Shown here: one piece after another, positions 50,332-58,919 of the stretch
Layout of the letters: every line of letters starts with the position of its first letter
Position numbering within the stretch: the stretch's first letter is position 1
Assembly (NCBI GenBank): GCA_035762005.1
Contig: DASTQA010000060.1
Span: 1-64,000, forward strand
DNA length: 64,000 nucleotides
Direction: 5' to 3'
DNA from: JAIBJN01 sp035762005
Lineage (GTDB): Bacteria > Actinomycetota > Thermoleophilia > Gaiellales > Gaiellaceae
Program-made: the position numbers and the translations under genes
Notes under the pieces: generated by a model
Told to the model about the DNA's origin: nothing
What the model saw: the letters and a program-made list of their open reading frames with translations, nothing else
Databases searched by the model: none

Positions 50332-51047
50332 TGCGACGCATCCTCCTCGTCCCGTTCGCCCTCGCAGCGGCGCTCGTCCTCGCGGCGTGCGGCGGCAGCG
50401 AGTCGGCCGCGCCCGAGCCTCCGACGACGATCGACGTCGCGCAGGCCGCGGCGCGAACCGCGGACGCGGGCAGCGCGCGCTTCTCGATCACGGCCGAGGG
50501 GGGCCCCGCCGGCTCCTTCACCGGCGAGGGCGAGCTCGCCGGGAGGCGGGGGCGCCTCGAGCTCCACTTCGCCGAGGCCGCCGGCGGCCTCTTCCCAGCC
50601 CACGTCGAGGCCGTGTACGTGGAGGGAGCGCTGTACGTGCGCTTCTCCGGTCTCGCCGGCCTGCTCCCCGGCCTGGCGACGGGCGGCAAGGAATGGCTTC
50701 GGGTCGACCTCGGCGCCGACGGAGAGGCGCTCGGCGAGTACCTCGACCTCGGCGGAGGCGACCCGACCCGCGTGCTCGAGACGCTCGAGGCCGCCGGCGC
50801 GTTCGCGGAGGTCGCGGGCGAGCAGGTCCGCGGCGTCGAGACGACGCGGTACCGCGGCACCGTCGCCTCCGACCGGGTCGACGTCTGGGTCGGGGAGGAC
50901 GGGCTCGTCCGGCGAGTCGCCGTGCGCGCGCGCGGAGGCGCAGATGTCAGGCTCGAGCTCTTCGACTTCGGGGCGGACGTGGAGGTCGAGCGCCCGTCCG
51001 CCGACGAGGTCGCCGAGCTGGGCGATCTTCTCCAGGGAGGTTTCTGA
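50331..51047 (+). CDS. LppX/LprG-like lipoprotein
   Basis: 238 residues; ATG 50331 shares a base with the sdhA stop. Lipoprotein signal with lipobox LAAC (Cys22), then an LppX_LprAFG-like half-barrel (SARFSITAEGGPAGSFTGEGEL, KEWLRVDLG, YRGTVASDRVDVWVGEDGLVRR). These proteins bind lipids or quinone-like hydrophobic molecules outside the membrane. Its position inside the sdh operon, between A and B, is unusual and suggests a link to respiration or complex assembly. Confidence 0.78.
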   Translation: MRRILLVPFALAAALVLAACGGSESAAPEPPTTIDVAQAAARTADAGSARFSITAEGGPAGSFTGEGELAGRRGRLELHFAEAAGGLFPAHVEAVYVEGALYVRFSGLAGLLPGLATGGKEWLRVDLGADGEALGEYLDLGGGDPTRVLETLEAAGAFAEVAGEQVRGVETTRYRGTVASDRVDVWVGEDGLVRRVAVRARGGADVRLELFDFGADVEVERPSADEVAELGDLLQGGF

Positions 51048-52124
51048 GTGGACGTGGCCCTCAAGATCTGGCGCTACGACCCGGACACGGGGGAGCGGGA
51101 GCTCCGGCGGTACGACGTCGAGGCGCCGGAGTGGGCGTGCCTGCTCGACGTCCTCGACATCGTCAAGGACCAGGTGGACGGCACCCTCGCGTACCGCAAG
51201 AGCTGCCGCATGATGATCTGCGGCTCCTGCGGCATGCGCATGGACGGCCGCGCGGTGCTCGCCTGCAAGGAGCGGATGAAGCCGATCGTCGACCGCGGGC
51301 ACGTGCCGGTCATCTCCGCCATGGGGAACATGCCCGTCCTCAAGGACCTCGTCGTCGACATGCAGCCGTTCTGGACGAAGATCCGCACGATGAAGCCATG
51401 GCTCGACACCGGCTACGAGGAGCGCCCGGAGCACGGCGAGTTCATCCACTCGCAGGAGGAGATGAACCCGATCCACAAGGAGGCGCTCTGCATCATGTGC
51501 GGCTGCTGCGTCTCCGAGTGCAACTCGATGGAGTCCGACCCGGAGTTCTTCGGGCCGGCGGCGCTCGCGAAGGGCTTCCGCTTCGTCGGCGACCCGCGCG
51601 ACCGGACCGTCGTCGAGCGGCTCGAGCGCTACAACGACGAGCACGGCATCTGGGATTGCACCCGCTGCTACTTCTGCAACGAGCGGTGTCCCAAGGGCGT
51701 CGACCCGCGCGACGCGATCGCGAAGCTCGGCGCCGAGTCGATCCGCGTCGGCATCGACCGCGACATGGGCGCGAAGCACGCGAAGTGGTTCGTCCACTCG
51801 GCCAAGACGACCGGCTGGCTGCGGGAGACCGAGCTCGTGCCGAAGACGCAGGGCGTCCTCCAGGCGCTCAAGGAGACGCGCTTCGCGGTCAACCTCTTCC
51901 GCCACGGCAAGGTCCCGCTCCCATTCCCGCCGCACGTGGCCAAGGACGTGCAGGAGGCGCGTGCTCTCCACGAGCTCGTGCGCTCGCAGGGCCGGGACGG
52001 GGCGGCGGGGATCGTCCAGGGCGAGCGCGCGCTCGCGCGCATCGAGCACACCGACGAGGGCGGTGCGCGGCGGGACGCGCCGGAGATCACCCCGGGCGAG
52101 CCGACCCCGCACGCGGAGGGCTAG
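51048..52124 (+). CDS. sdhB: Succinate dehydrogenase iron-sulfur subunit
   Basis: 358 residues from GTG 51048, with GGGAGG upstream. N-terminal [2Fe-2S] ferredoxin domain (CRMMICGSCGMRMDG, later Cys), then two Cys clusters CIMCGCCVSECN and CTRCYFCNERCPKG for [4Fe-4S]/[3Fe-4S] centres. About 100 residues longer than usual at the C-terminus (FVHSAKTTGW to the Ala/Glu-rich tail), as in SDHs that pair with a CCG-domain subunit. Precedes that subunit by four bases. Confidence 0.9.
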   Translation: MDVALKIWRYDPDTGERELRRYDVEAPEWACLLDVLDIVKDQVDGTLAYRKSCRMMICGSCGMRMDGRAVLACKERMKPIVDRGHVPVISAMGNMPVLKDLVVDMQPFWTKIRTMKPWLDTGYEERPEHGEFIHSQEEMNPIHKEALCIMCGCCVSECNSMESDPEFFGPAALAKGFRFVGDPRDRTVVERLERYNDEHGIWDCTRCYFCNERCPKGVDPRDAIAKLGAESIRVGIDRDMGAKHAKWFVHSAKTTGWLRETELVPKTQGVLQALKETRFAVNLFRHGKVPLPFPPHVAKDVQEARALHELVRSQGRDGAAGIVQGERALARIEHTDEGGARRDAPEITPGEPTPHAEG

Positions 52125-52128
52125 GACG

Positions 52129-53013
52129 ATGCGAGTCGCGTACTACAAGGGCTGCCTCGCCTCGCTCTCCGCGAAGGAGCTCGACAGCTCGACGCAGGCG
52201 CTCGCGCCGAAGGTCGGGATCGAGCTCGAGGAGCTCGAGTCCGTCACCTGCTGCGGAGCGGGCGACATCCACGAGGCCGAGCCCGACTACTACCTCCACC
52301 TGAACGCGCGCATCCTCGCGTACGCCGAGGCGACGGGGTGCGAGACCCTCATGACGATCTGCAACGTCTGCACGCTCAACCTGCGCCAGGCGAACTTCCA
52401 GCTGCAGAACGACGACGCGCTCCGCGTGCGGGTGAGCGAGAACCTCGAGAAGGTCGGTGCGCCGCCCTACGGCGGCTCCGTCGAGGTCCGGCACTTCCTC
52501 TGGCTCATCGCGGAGGGCGAGGGGTTCGAGCGGCTGAAGCAGGTAGCCCACAAGGGGCTCAAGGGGCTGAAGGTCGCGCCCTTCTACGGCTGCCAGATCC
52601 TGCGGCCGTCGAAGCTCCTCGGCTTCGAGGACCCGGACCGGCCCTCCTCCCTCGAGGCGATCATCGAGGCCTGCGGCGGCGAGGCGGTCGACTATCCGGC
52701 GAAGGTGAAGTGCTGCGGCTTCCCGATCATCCAGGCCCGGGAGGAGACTGCGCTCGGCGAGCTCATCCAGCCGATCCAGCAGTCGATCGAGGCGGGGGCG
52801 GACGCCATGGTCACGCCCTGCCCGCTGTGCCACCTCTCGCTCGACGCCTGGCAGTCGAAGCTCGAGGCGCAGACGGGCCAGCGGTTCCAGATGCCGATCC
52901 TCCACCTCTCTCAGCTCGTCGGGGTCGCCGCCGGGCTGGAGGACTCGGAGCTCAAGTTCAAGCGCCACGTCGTGCCGGTCGACCCCGTGCTCGACAAGGT
53001 CGAGGCGCCCTAG
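52129..53013 (+). CDS. CCG-domain subunit (SdhE/HdrB-like)
   Basis: 294 residues from ATG 52129. Two cysteine-rich CCG domains: CNVCTLN/TCCGAGD in the first and CCGFPI with CPLCHLSLD in the second, as in heterodisulfide reductase subunit B and the type E succinate:quinone oxidoreductase subunit (Sulfolobus-type, thiol:fumarate reductase TfrB). It would bind a noncubane [4Fe-4S] centre and anchor the complex or pass electrons to quinone. It replaces the usual cytochrome b anchor. Confidence 0.87.
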   Translation: MRVAYYKGCLASLSAKELDSSTQALAPKVGIELEELESVTCCGAGDIHEAEPDYYLHLNARILAYAEATGCETLMTICNVCTLNLRQANFQLQNDDALRVRVSENLEKVGAPPYGGSVEVRHFLWLIAEGEGFERLKQVAHKGLKGLKVAPFYGCQILRPSKLLGFEDPDRPSSLEAIIEACGGEAVDYPAKVKCCGFPIIQAREETALGELIQPIQQSIEAGADAMVTPCPLCHLSLDAWQSKLEAQTGQRFQMPILHLSQLVGVAAGLEDSELKFKRHVVPVDPVLDKVEAP

Positions 53014-53031
53014 AACCGGCCCGGAGAAGGG

Positions 53032-53065
53032 ACCGGCCCGGTCTCCTCGGAAAGACCGGGCCGGT
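53032..53065 (+). terminator. Strong intrinsic terminator of the sdh operon
   Basis: ACCGGCCCGGTCT, loop CCTCGGAA, AGACCGGGCCGGT: a perfect 13-base stem 18 bases after the last sdh gene. The flanks repeat the CCGGCCCGG core (53018-53024). Confidence 0.8.
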
Positions 53066-53139
53066 AATGCCCCTCCATCTCCACAGACGCCGCTCGGGGG
53101 AAAAACTTGCGCGCGGGCCCGCGGACTAGAATCCGGCCG

Positions 53140-53337
53140 GTGTCCACGCGCATCGCGCTGCTAGCGCTGGCCGCCGCCGGTGCTGCGGCGGCCGTCGTCG
53201 CCGCGCGGCGGCGCCTCGGGCGCGACGCCTCGTCGAACGGCGGCTCGCAGGCGCGCGCCGAGCGGCTCCGTCGCGAGCTCGAGGCGGCCCGCGAGCGACT
53301 CCGTGCCGACGTCGCCCGCGCCCGCGAGCAGCAGTAG
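53140..53337 (+). CDS. Small membrane-anchored coiled-coil protein
   Basis: 65 residues from GTG 53140, with TAGAAT seven bases upstream (53127-53132). One transmembrane helix (IALLALAAAGAAAAVVAARR) and a charged helix with Arg/Glu heptads (RAERLRRELEAARERLRAD). Three bases before the metallophosphoesterase gene, so probably co-transcribed. Function unknown. Confidence 0.55.
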   Translation: MSTRIALLALAAAGAAAAVVAARRRLGRDASSNGGSQARAERLRRELEAARERLRADVARAREQQ

Positions 53338-53340
53338 CCC

Positions 53341-54162
53341 GTGCTCCTCCCGCTCCTCGTCGCCCTCGCGGCGATCGTCGCGCTCGCGCTCGGGTGGATG
53401 CTCTTCGAGGCGCAGTGGGTCGAGTACCGCCGCGTCGAGGTCCCGGTCGCCCGCCTGCCCCGCGCGCTCGACGGCTTCGCCGTCCTCCACCTCTCGGACT
53501 TCCACCTGGGGACGCTCTCCTGGAACGGCCGGACGCTCGCGAAGGCGGTGGACTGGGCCGCCCGCCACCAGGTCGACCTCGTGGCGGTCACCGGCGACCT
53601 CGTCAGCCGCCGACGGGGTGAGCGGACGCTGCGCCGGGCACTCGCCAGGCTCCGCTCCCGATACGGGACCTACGCGATCCTCGGGAACCACGATGTCGAC
53701 GAGACCCGCGACCCGTTCAGCGGCGGGGCCGACCTCTCCGGCCTCCGCGCCGAGGAGGCGCAGCTCCTCGAGCACGCCTCCGCGACCTTCGCGGCGGACG
53801 GCGTCACCGTCCAGGTGGCGGGCGCCGACCCGCGCCGGCTGCGCGACCCGCTCGGGCACCTTCCCGACCCGCGCGCCGGTCTTCGCATCCTCCTCCTCCA
53901 CTTCCCGGACGGCATCTGGAGCCTGGGCCCGGGGGACTTCGACCTCATCCTGGCCGGGCACCTCCACGGCGGGCAGATCTGCATCCCGACCCCGCGCGGC
54001 AAGCTGCGTCTCGAGCACGTGCGCGCGCCGTTCTGGGAAGGCCTCTTCGCCCTGCCGGTCGGCATGCTGCACGTCTCCCGCGGCCTCGGCACGAGCTTCG
54101 TGCCCTTCCGCCTCCTCTCGCGGCCGGAGGCGACGATCCTGACCCTGAGGGCGCCCGACTAG
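53341..54162 (+). CDS. Membrane-associated metallophosphoesterase (YkuE-like)
   Basis: 273 residues from GTG 53341. An N-terminal transmembrane helix (LVALAAIVALALGWMLF) precedes a calcineurin-like domain: DFHLG, VTGDLVSRR, GNHDVDE, and the C-terminal LAGHLHGGQICIP, giving the Asp/His/Asn dimetal ligands. Resembles Bacillus YkuE and UDP-diacylglucosamine-type hydrolases; substrate not determined. Its stop codon overlaps a TAGACT hexamer that may be the promoter of the next gene. Confidence 0.87.
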   Translation: MLLPLLVALAAIVALALGWMLFEAQWVEYRRVEVPVARLPRALDGFAVLHLSDFHLGTLSWNGRTLAKAVDWAARHQVDLVAVTGDLVSRRRGERTLRRALARLRSRYGTYAILGNHDVDETRDPFSGGADLSGLRAEEAQLLEHASATFAADGVTVQVAGADPRRLRDPLGHLPDPRAGLRILLLHFPDGIWSLGPGDFDLILAGHLHGGQICIPTPRGKLRLEHVRAPFWEGLFALPVGMLHVSRGLGTSFVPFRLLSRPEATILTLRAPD

Positions 54163-54176
54163 ACTCGCGTGCGGGA

Positions 54177-54794
54177 ATGGCGTACCGGCTCGAGCCAGTC
54201 ACCGGCGCGACGATCGGCGGCGCCCCGCCGGTGTGCGTCGACTGCGTCTTCTGGCAGTCGCGTCCGGGTCGCAGCGCGGCGAAGGCCCGCTGGGCCGAGC
54301 GGATCGAGGAGGACTGGGGTGCCTGGGGGACGACCTACGTGGGCGACGGCGACCGCCTCCTCGGCTTCGTCCAGTACGGACCCTCGGGCCACTTCCCGCG
54401 GGCCTTCGGCCTCCCGGCGGGACCGCCCTCGGCGGACGCCGTCCTCGTCACCTGCGCGTACCTCGTCGACCTGAGCGCGCCCTGGGTGCTCCAGAGCCTC
54501 TTCCTCGCCGCCATCGGCGACGCGCGCGACCGGGGCGTGAAGGCGATCGAGACCTTCGGCTACCGGTACCCGGAGGGCGAGTCGAGCTACGAGCGCTTCC
54601 TCGTCCACCGCACCGTCTTCCCTTCGGACTTCCTCGCCGACTTCGGGTTCGCCGCCGTCCGCTGGGACGGCGACGTCTGCCTCGCGCGGCTGGAGCTCGG
54701 CGGGCTCCAGCCGATCGAGGAGGGGATGAGCGCGCGCGCGTGGCGCCGGGTGAAGGGGGCCCTCGTGCCGGCGCCGGTCCCCCAGCGCCAGTAG
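54177..54794 (+). CDS. GNAT-like acetyltransferase
   Basis: 205 residues from ATG 54177. AKARWAERIEEDWGAWGTTYVGDGDRLLGFVQYGP gives the early GNAT helices and strand 4; a degenerate acetyl-CoA region (LQSLFLAAIGDARDRGVKAIETFGYR) follows. Two Cys (VCVDCVFW) lie at the N-terminus. Substrate unknown. Confidence 0.68.
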   Translation: MAYRLEPVTGATIGGAPPVCVDCVFWQSRPGRSAAKARWAERIEEDWGAWGTTYVGDGDRLLGFVQYGPSGHFPRAFGLPAGPPSADAVLVTCAYLVDLSAPWVLQSLFLAAIGDARDRGVKAIETFGYRYPEGESSYERFLVHRTVFPSDFLADFGFAAVRWDGDVCLARLELGGLQPIEEGMSARAWRRVKGALVPAPVPQRQ

Positions 54795-54865
54795 CGAGCC
54801 CCTTCCCAGGCCTGGTAGACTCCCCGCCAGTTTTCGCCCCGCAGGCGTAAACTCGCCGAAGAGCA

Positions 54866-56206
54866 ATGTCGATCGTCGGGGAAGCAGCCGCTGCACAGCG
54901 CCGGGTCGCCGTGGAGGATGTCCTCCGGGCGGGCGGCTTCACGGGCTTCCACCGCCGGGCCGTGCTCGTGACCGGCGCCGCGTGGACGTTCGTCGCCATG
55001 GAGATCCTCCTCGTCGGCTTCACGGTGCCGCTCTTCACGTCGCTCTGGGATCTCTCGGGCAGCTACGCCGGGTGGATCGCCGCCTCGGCGCTCGGCGGCT
55101 CACTCCTCGGGAGCGTCCTCCTGGGCCGCCTCGCCGACCGGATCGGCAGGAGGCGCATCTTCCAGGCGTCGATCCTCTGGTACGCGGTCTTCACGGCGCT
55201 GACGGCGCTCGCCTGGGGGCCGGCGTCGGTCTCCGCCTTCCGGTTCCTCGCCGGCATCGGCCTCGGGGGCATGCTCGTCGTCGACCCCTCCCTGCTGGCC
55301 GAGTACCTCCCTCCGCAGAAGCGCGGGCGCTACCTCGTCCTCCTCGACGTCTTCTGGCCGGTGGGCCTGCTCGCCGCCACCGGGCTCTCCTGGGTCTTCC
55401 TCGAGCAGGTGGGCGGCGACCGGGCCTGGCGCTACCTCTTCCTCGCGGCGGCGCTCCCCGCGTTCCTCGCCTTCGTCGGCCGGCTCACGCTCCCCGAGAG
55501 CCCGTACTGGCTCGCCCGGCGCGGCCGCACGGAGGAGGCCGCCGGCGTCCTCGCGAGGATCAGCGGGCGCCGGGTCGCCCCGGAGACGCTCTCCCGGGAG
55601 CCCGAGCCGCACGCATCCCTCCGCGAGCTCGCCTCGCGCAGGCTCCGCCGCACGTCGGCGCTGATCGTGCTCGTCTGGGTCGCGCTCAACATCTCCTACT
55701 ACGGCCTCTTCCTCTGGCTGCCGTTCGTGCTGCAGGCGGAGGAGCGGTTCACGATCGACGTCTACCTCCTGCTGGCGCTCTCGGCGCTCTCGCAGTTCCC
55801 CGGCTACGCCGCCGCGATCTGGCTCGTCGAGCGGGTGGGGCGCAGGCCGACGCTCGCGGCCTTCCTCGCGCTCGGCGGCGTGTCCGCGTACGCCTTCGCG
55901 GTCTCCGATTCGGCGCCGCAGTACGTCGCCGCTCTCTTCTTCGTCGGCTTCTTCAACCTCGGCGCCTGGGGGGCCGTCTACCCCTACACGTCGGAGCTCT
56001 TCCCCACGCGGCTGCGGGCGAGCGCCTTCGGCATGGTCGAGGGAGTGGGGAAGGGCGCCGCCATCGGGGGGCCGTACCTCTTCGGGGCGCTCATCGACTG
56101 GAGCGGGGGCACGGTCTGGTCGCTGACCTTCGTCGCGCTCGTCATGGCCGCCGGCAGCATGGTGATGCTCCTCGGCCCGGAGACCCGCGGGCGGGCGCTC
56201 GGCTAG
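54866..56206 (+). CDS. MFS transporter, metabolite:proton symporter type
   Basis: 446 residues, twelve transmembrane helices. Sugar/acid-porter motifs: GRLADRIGRRRIFQ between helices 2 and 3, LPESPYWL after helix 6, VERVGRRPTL between 8 and 9, and YTSELFPTRLRASAFG after helix 10. Related to niacin, benzoate and other aromatic-acid carriers (AAHS/SP groups). The gene stands alone; the region 54815-54850 before it holds TAGACT and TAAACT -10-like hexamers. Confidence 0.85.
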   Translation: MSIVGEAAAAQRRVAVEDVLRAGGFTGFHRRAVLVTGAAWTFVAMEILLVGFTVPLFTSLWDLSGSYAGWIAASALGGSLLGSVLLGRLADRIGRRRIFQASILWYAVFTALTALAWGPASVSAFRFLAGIGLGGMLVVDPSLLAEYLPPQKRGRYLVLLDVFWPVGLLAATGLSWVFLEQVGGDRAWRYLFLAAALPAFLAFVGRLTLPESPYWLARRGRTEEAAGVLARISGRRVAPETLSREPEPHASLRELASRRLRRTSALIVLVWVALNISYYGLFLWLPFVLQAEERFTIDVYLLLALSALSQFPGYAAAIWLVERVGRRPTLAAFLALGGVSAYAFAVSDSAPQYVAALFFVGFFNLGAWGAVYPYTSELFPTRLRASAFGMVEGVGKGAAIGGPYLFGALIDWSGGTVWSLTFVALVMAAGSMVMLLGPETRGRALG

Positions 56207-56246
56207 GCGCTACCCTGGAGCTGGAAGCCAGGGAAGGAGGCCGGCG

Positions 56247-56711
56247 ATGCCGACGACGACACGGGACCCCGCCGACGAGATCCACGCCCTCGAGGAGCTC
56301 TGGGAGGCGCCGCCCGCGGTCCAGCGGGCCCGCCGGCCCGCGAAGACAAGGCGGTGGACCCTGCCGCCGGTCCCGGGCCGGCTCCTCGCCGCGGGCTGGA
56401 TCGCGTTCTTCACCCTCGCGCTCCTCCTCGAGCCGGCCGCCGAGCCGGGCGCCGCGGTCCCGGCGTGGGCGGTCGCCGTGTTCCTCGTCGAGTTGGCGCT
56501 CCTGCTGGGCGCGGCGGGCGCGGGTGCGCTCTTCTCGCGCGCGGGCTTCGCCGCTGCGACGCTCGCCGGGCCGCTCGGGATGGCGCTCGCCGTCGAGTGC
56601 CGGACCGCCGCGCACCACCTCGGCAGCTGGTGGCTCGTCGAGCTCGGCGCCACGGCAGCCCTCACGGGTCTCGCCGCCGTGGGGCTCGTGCAGCGGCTAC
56701 GCCGCCAGTAG
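56247..56711 (+). CDS. Small integral membrane protein
   Basis: 154 residues with GGAAGGAGG ribosome site. Soluble acidic N-terminus (30 residues), then four hydrophobic helices (RLLAAGWIAFFTLALLL, AWAVAVFLVELALLLGAA, AGFAAATLAGPLGMALA, ELGATAALTGLAAVGLV). A short hairpin CCCTGG/CCAGGG precedes the ribosome site. Ends convergently with asd, overlapping by 15 bases. No family recognised. Confidence 0.6.
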   Translation: MPTTTRDPADEIHALEELWEAPPAVQRARRPAKTRRWTLPPVPGRLLAAGWIAFFTLALLLEPAAEPGAAVPAWAVAVFLVELALLLGAAGAGALFSRAGFAAATLAGPLGMALAVECRTAAHHLGSWWLVELGATAALTGLAAVGLVQRLRRQ

Positions 56712-57638
56712 CTCGCGCTCGAGCAGGAGCTCTGCGATCTGGACGGCGTTCAGCGCCGCGCCCTTGCGGAGGTTGTCGTTGACGACCCAGAGCGCGAGGC
56801 CGTCGCCCGCCGTGTCGCGCCTGACCCGGCCCACGAGCACGGTGTCCCGGCCGGCCGCGTCGCCGGGCGTGGGCAGGTCGGCGAGCTCGACGTGCGGCGC
56901 TCGTGCGAGCGCCTCGCGGGCCGCGTCCGGCGAGAGCGGCTCCTCCGTCTCGACCCAGACCGCCTGCGCGTGGCCGACGAGCACGGGGACGCGGACGCAG
57001 GCGGCGTGCAGCGGGAGCTCGGGGAGCTCGAGGATCTTGCGCGTCTCCGCGCGGAGCTTCCACTCCTCGCTGAACTCGTCGCCGTCGAGGTCCCAGTCCA
57101 TCGAGAGGTCGCCTTCCGCCGGCGCGGTGGCGCGCAGGCGCTCGATGCCGGCGTCGCCCGCGCCCGAGGCGGACTGGTAGGTCGCGAGGCGGACGCGGGC
57201 GAGCCCGGCCGCCTCGTGGAGCGGCTTGAGCACGCACGTGAGCTGCATCGCCGAGCAGTTGGGGTTGGCGACGACGTCGTCGCCGTCGAGCACGTGGTCG
57301 TTGACGCCCGCGACGACGAGCGGGACGCCCTCGGTGAGCCGGTAGGCATCCGACTTGTCGACGACGGTCGCCCCGCCGCGGACGGCGTGCGGGACGAGCT
57401 CCCGGCTCGCCGCCGTCCCGACCGAGAAGAAGACGAGATCGAGGTCGCCGGCCGCGAGCCCCCCCGGCGTCGCCTCCTCGACGACGAGCTCCCGGTCGCC
57501 GAAGCGCACGCTCGAGCCGGCCGAGCGCGCGGACGCGAAGGCCCGCACCGTCTCGACGCCGCGCTCGGCGAGGAGCTCGAGGGTGACCGTTCCCACGGCG
57601 CCGGTCGCGCCGACGACGCCCACACGGAGGCTAGGCAT
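56697..57638 (-). CDS. asd: Aspartate-semialdehyde dehydrogenase
   Basis: 313 residues. NADP motif GATGAVGTVTLELLAERG, catalytic Cys in ANPNCSAMQLTCVLKPL, Arg/His block RVPVLVGHAQAVWVET, substrate-binding SASGAGDAG. Second step of the aspartate pathway to lysine, methionine and threonine. The start lies eight bases inside the end of lysC, so the two enzymes are made in tandem. Slightly shorter than the 330-350 residues common in the family. Confidence 0.92.
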   Translation of the reverse strand: MPSLRVGVVGATGAVGTVTLELLAERGVETVRAFASARSAGSSVRFGDRELVVEEATPGGLAAGDLDLVFFSVGTAASRELVPHAVRGGATVVDKSDAYRLTEGVPLVVAGVNDHVLDGDDVVANPNCSAMQLTCVLKPLHEAAGLARVRLATYQSASGAGDAGIERLRATAPAEGDLSMDWDLDGDEFSEEWKLRAETRKILELPELPLHAACVRVPVLVGHAQAVWVETEEPLSPDAAREALARAPHVELADLPTPGDAAGRDTVLVGRVRRDTAGDGLALWVVNDNLRKGAALNAVQIAELLLERELLAA

Positions 57639-58887
57639 GCTGCCGCTCCGCGCCGGGGGAGCCGAGCTCGAAGGCCTCGTGGAGCGCGCGCACGGCCGCG
57701 TCGACGCTCTCGTACGGGAGGTAGAAGGCGATCTTGATCGGCGAGGTGGCGACGAACTTCGGCTCGACGCCGAGTGCCCGGACGGTGGCGAAGGTGCGCG
57801 CGGCGACGCCCGGGTGGCTCTTCATGCCGGCCCCGACGACGCTCACCTTCCCGAGCCCCTGCTGCTCCGCGTAGCCGGCGCCGAGCCGCGTCAGCGCCTC
57901 CTCCGCCTGCGGGCGGTCCTCGAGCGGGGTGGAGAAGACGATGCGGGAGTCCATCTGGATGATCGTGTCGACGTTGACCTCGGCGGCCGCGAGCGCCTCG
58001 AAGAGGTCGGCGGGGCTGACGCGCTCCACCTCGTAGAGGGCCTCCTCGACCGTGTGCGTCACGCCCGAGATCAAGGCTTTCTCCAGCATCCGTTCGTCCT
58101 CCTCCCTGATCCACGTGCCCGGCTCGTCGGTGAACGTCGAGCGCACGTGCAGCTTGACGCCGTGGCTGCGGGCGAACTCGACCGAGCGTAGCTGAAGCAC
58201 CTTCGCCCCCGAGGCCGCCAGCTCGAGCATCTCCTCGTAGCTGACCGCGTGCAGCTTGCGCGCGCCGGGGACGAGGCGCGGGTCGGCGGTGAAGACTCCG
58301 TCGACGTCCGTGTAGATCTCGCAGGCGTCGGCGCCGAGCGCCGCGGCCAGAGCGACCGCCGTCGTGTCCGACCCGCCCCGGCCGAGCGTCGTGATGTCGT
58401 ACTCGGTCGAGACCCCCTGGAAGCCGGCGACGAGCACGATGCGGTCCTCGTCGAGCGCGCGGTGGATGCGGTGCGCCTTCACCTCGACGATCTTCGCCCG
58501 CCCGTGCGCGGTGTCGGTGACGATCCCCGCCTGCGAGCCGGTGAGCGAGATCGCGTCCCGGCCGAGATCGGCGATCGCCATCGCCACGAGCGCGCACGAG
58601 ACGCGCTCGCCGACGGAGATGAGCATGTCCAGCTCGCGGGGCTTCGGCCGCGGCGAGACCTCGTGCGCGAGCGCGACGAGCTCGTCGGTGTGGTAGCCCA
58701 TGGCCGAGACGACGCCGACGACGCGGGAGCCCGAGCGCCTGGCGCCGACGAGCCTGCTCGCGACGCGGCGGATCTTCTCCGGGTCGGCGACGGACGTACC
58801 GCCGAACTTCATGACGACGGTGCCGGCGCTCGCCGGCCGCTCCTCCGTCTCCAGCTCCGGGAGCGGCTCGTAGGCGGTCTCGACCAT
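57631..58887 (-). CDS. lysC: Aspartate kinase
   Basis: 418 residues from ATG 58887. Kinase domain with VMKFGGTSVAD, ISVGERVS, GRGGSDTTAVALAAAL; C-terminal pair of ACT domains (about 270-405, HTVEEALYEVERVSPADLFEALAAA and VSVVGAGMKSHPGVAARTFATV), the lysine/threonine feedback site. The usual internal start for a beta subunit is not obvious. A TACAAT -10 lies six bases before the ATG (leaderless), so no lysine riboswitch is present. Confidence 0.93.
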   Translation of the reverse strand: MVETAYEPLPELETEERPASAGTVVMKFGGTSVADPEKIRRVASRLVGARRSGSRVVGVVSAMGYHTDELVALAHEVSPRPKPRELDMLISVGERVSCALVAMAIADLGRDAISLTGSQAGIVTDTAHGRAKIVEVKAHRIHRALDEDRIVLVAGFQGVSTEYDITTLGRGGSDTTAVALAAALGADACEIYTDVDGVFTADPRLVPGARKLHAVSYEEMLELAASGAKVLQLRSVEFARSHGVKLHVRSTFTDEPGTWIREEDERMLEKALISGVTHTVEEALYEVERVSPADLFEALAAAEVNVDTIIQMDSRIVFSTPLEDRPQAEEALTRLGAGYAEQQGLGKVSVVGAGMKSHPGVAARTFATVRALGVEPKFVATSPIKIAFYLPYESVDAAVRALHEAFELGSPGAERQHA

Positions 58888-58893
58888 GCGCCG

Positions 58894-58899
58894 ATTGTA
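58894..58899 (-). promoter_or_regulatory. -10 hexamer TACAAT of the lysC promoter
   Basis: TACAAT on the minus strand, six bases, then the lysC ATG at 58887; spacing as in the other leaderless promoters. Confidence 0.55.
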
Positions 58900-58919
58900 C
58901 GGACGGCCCGGGCGGATCC

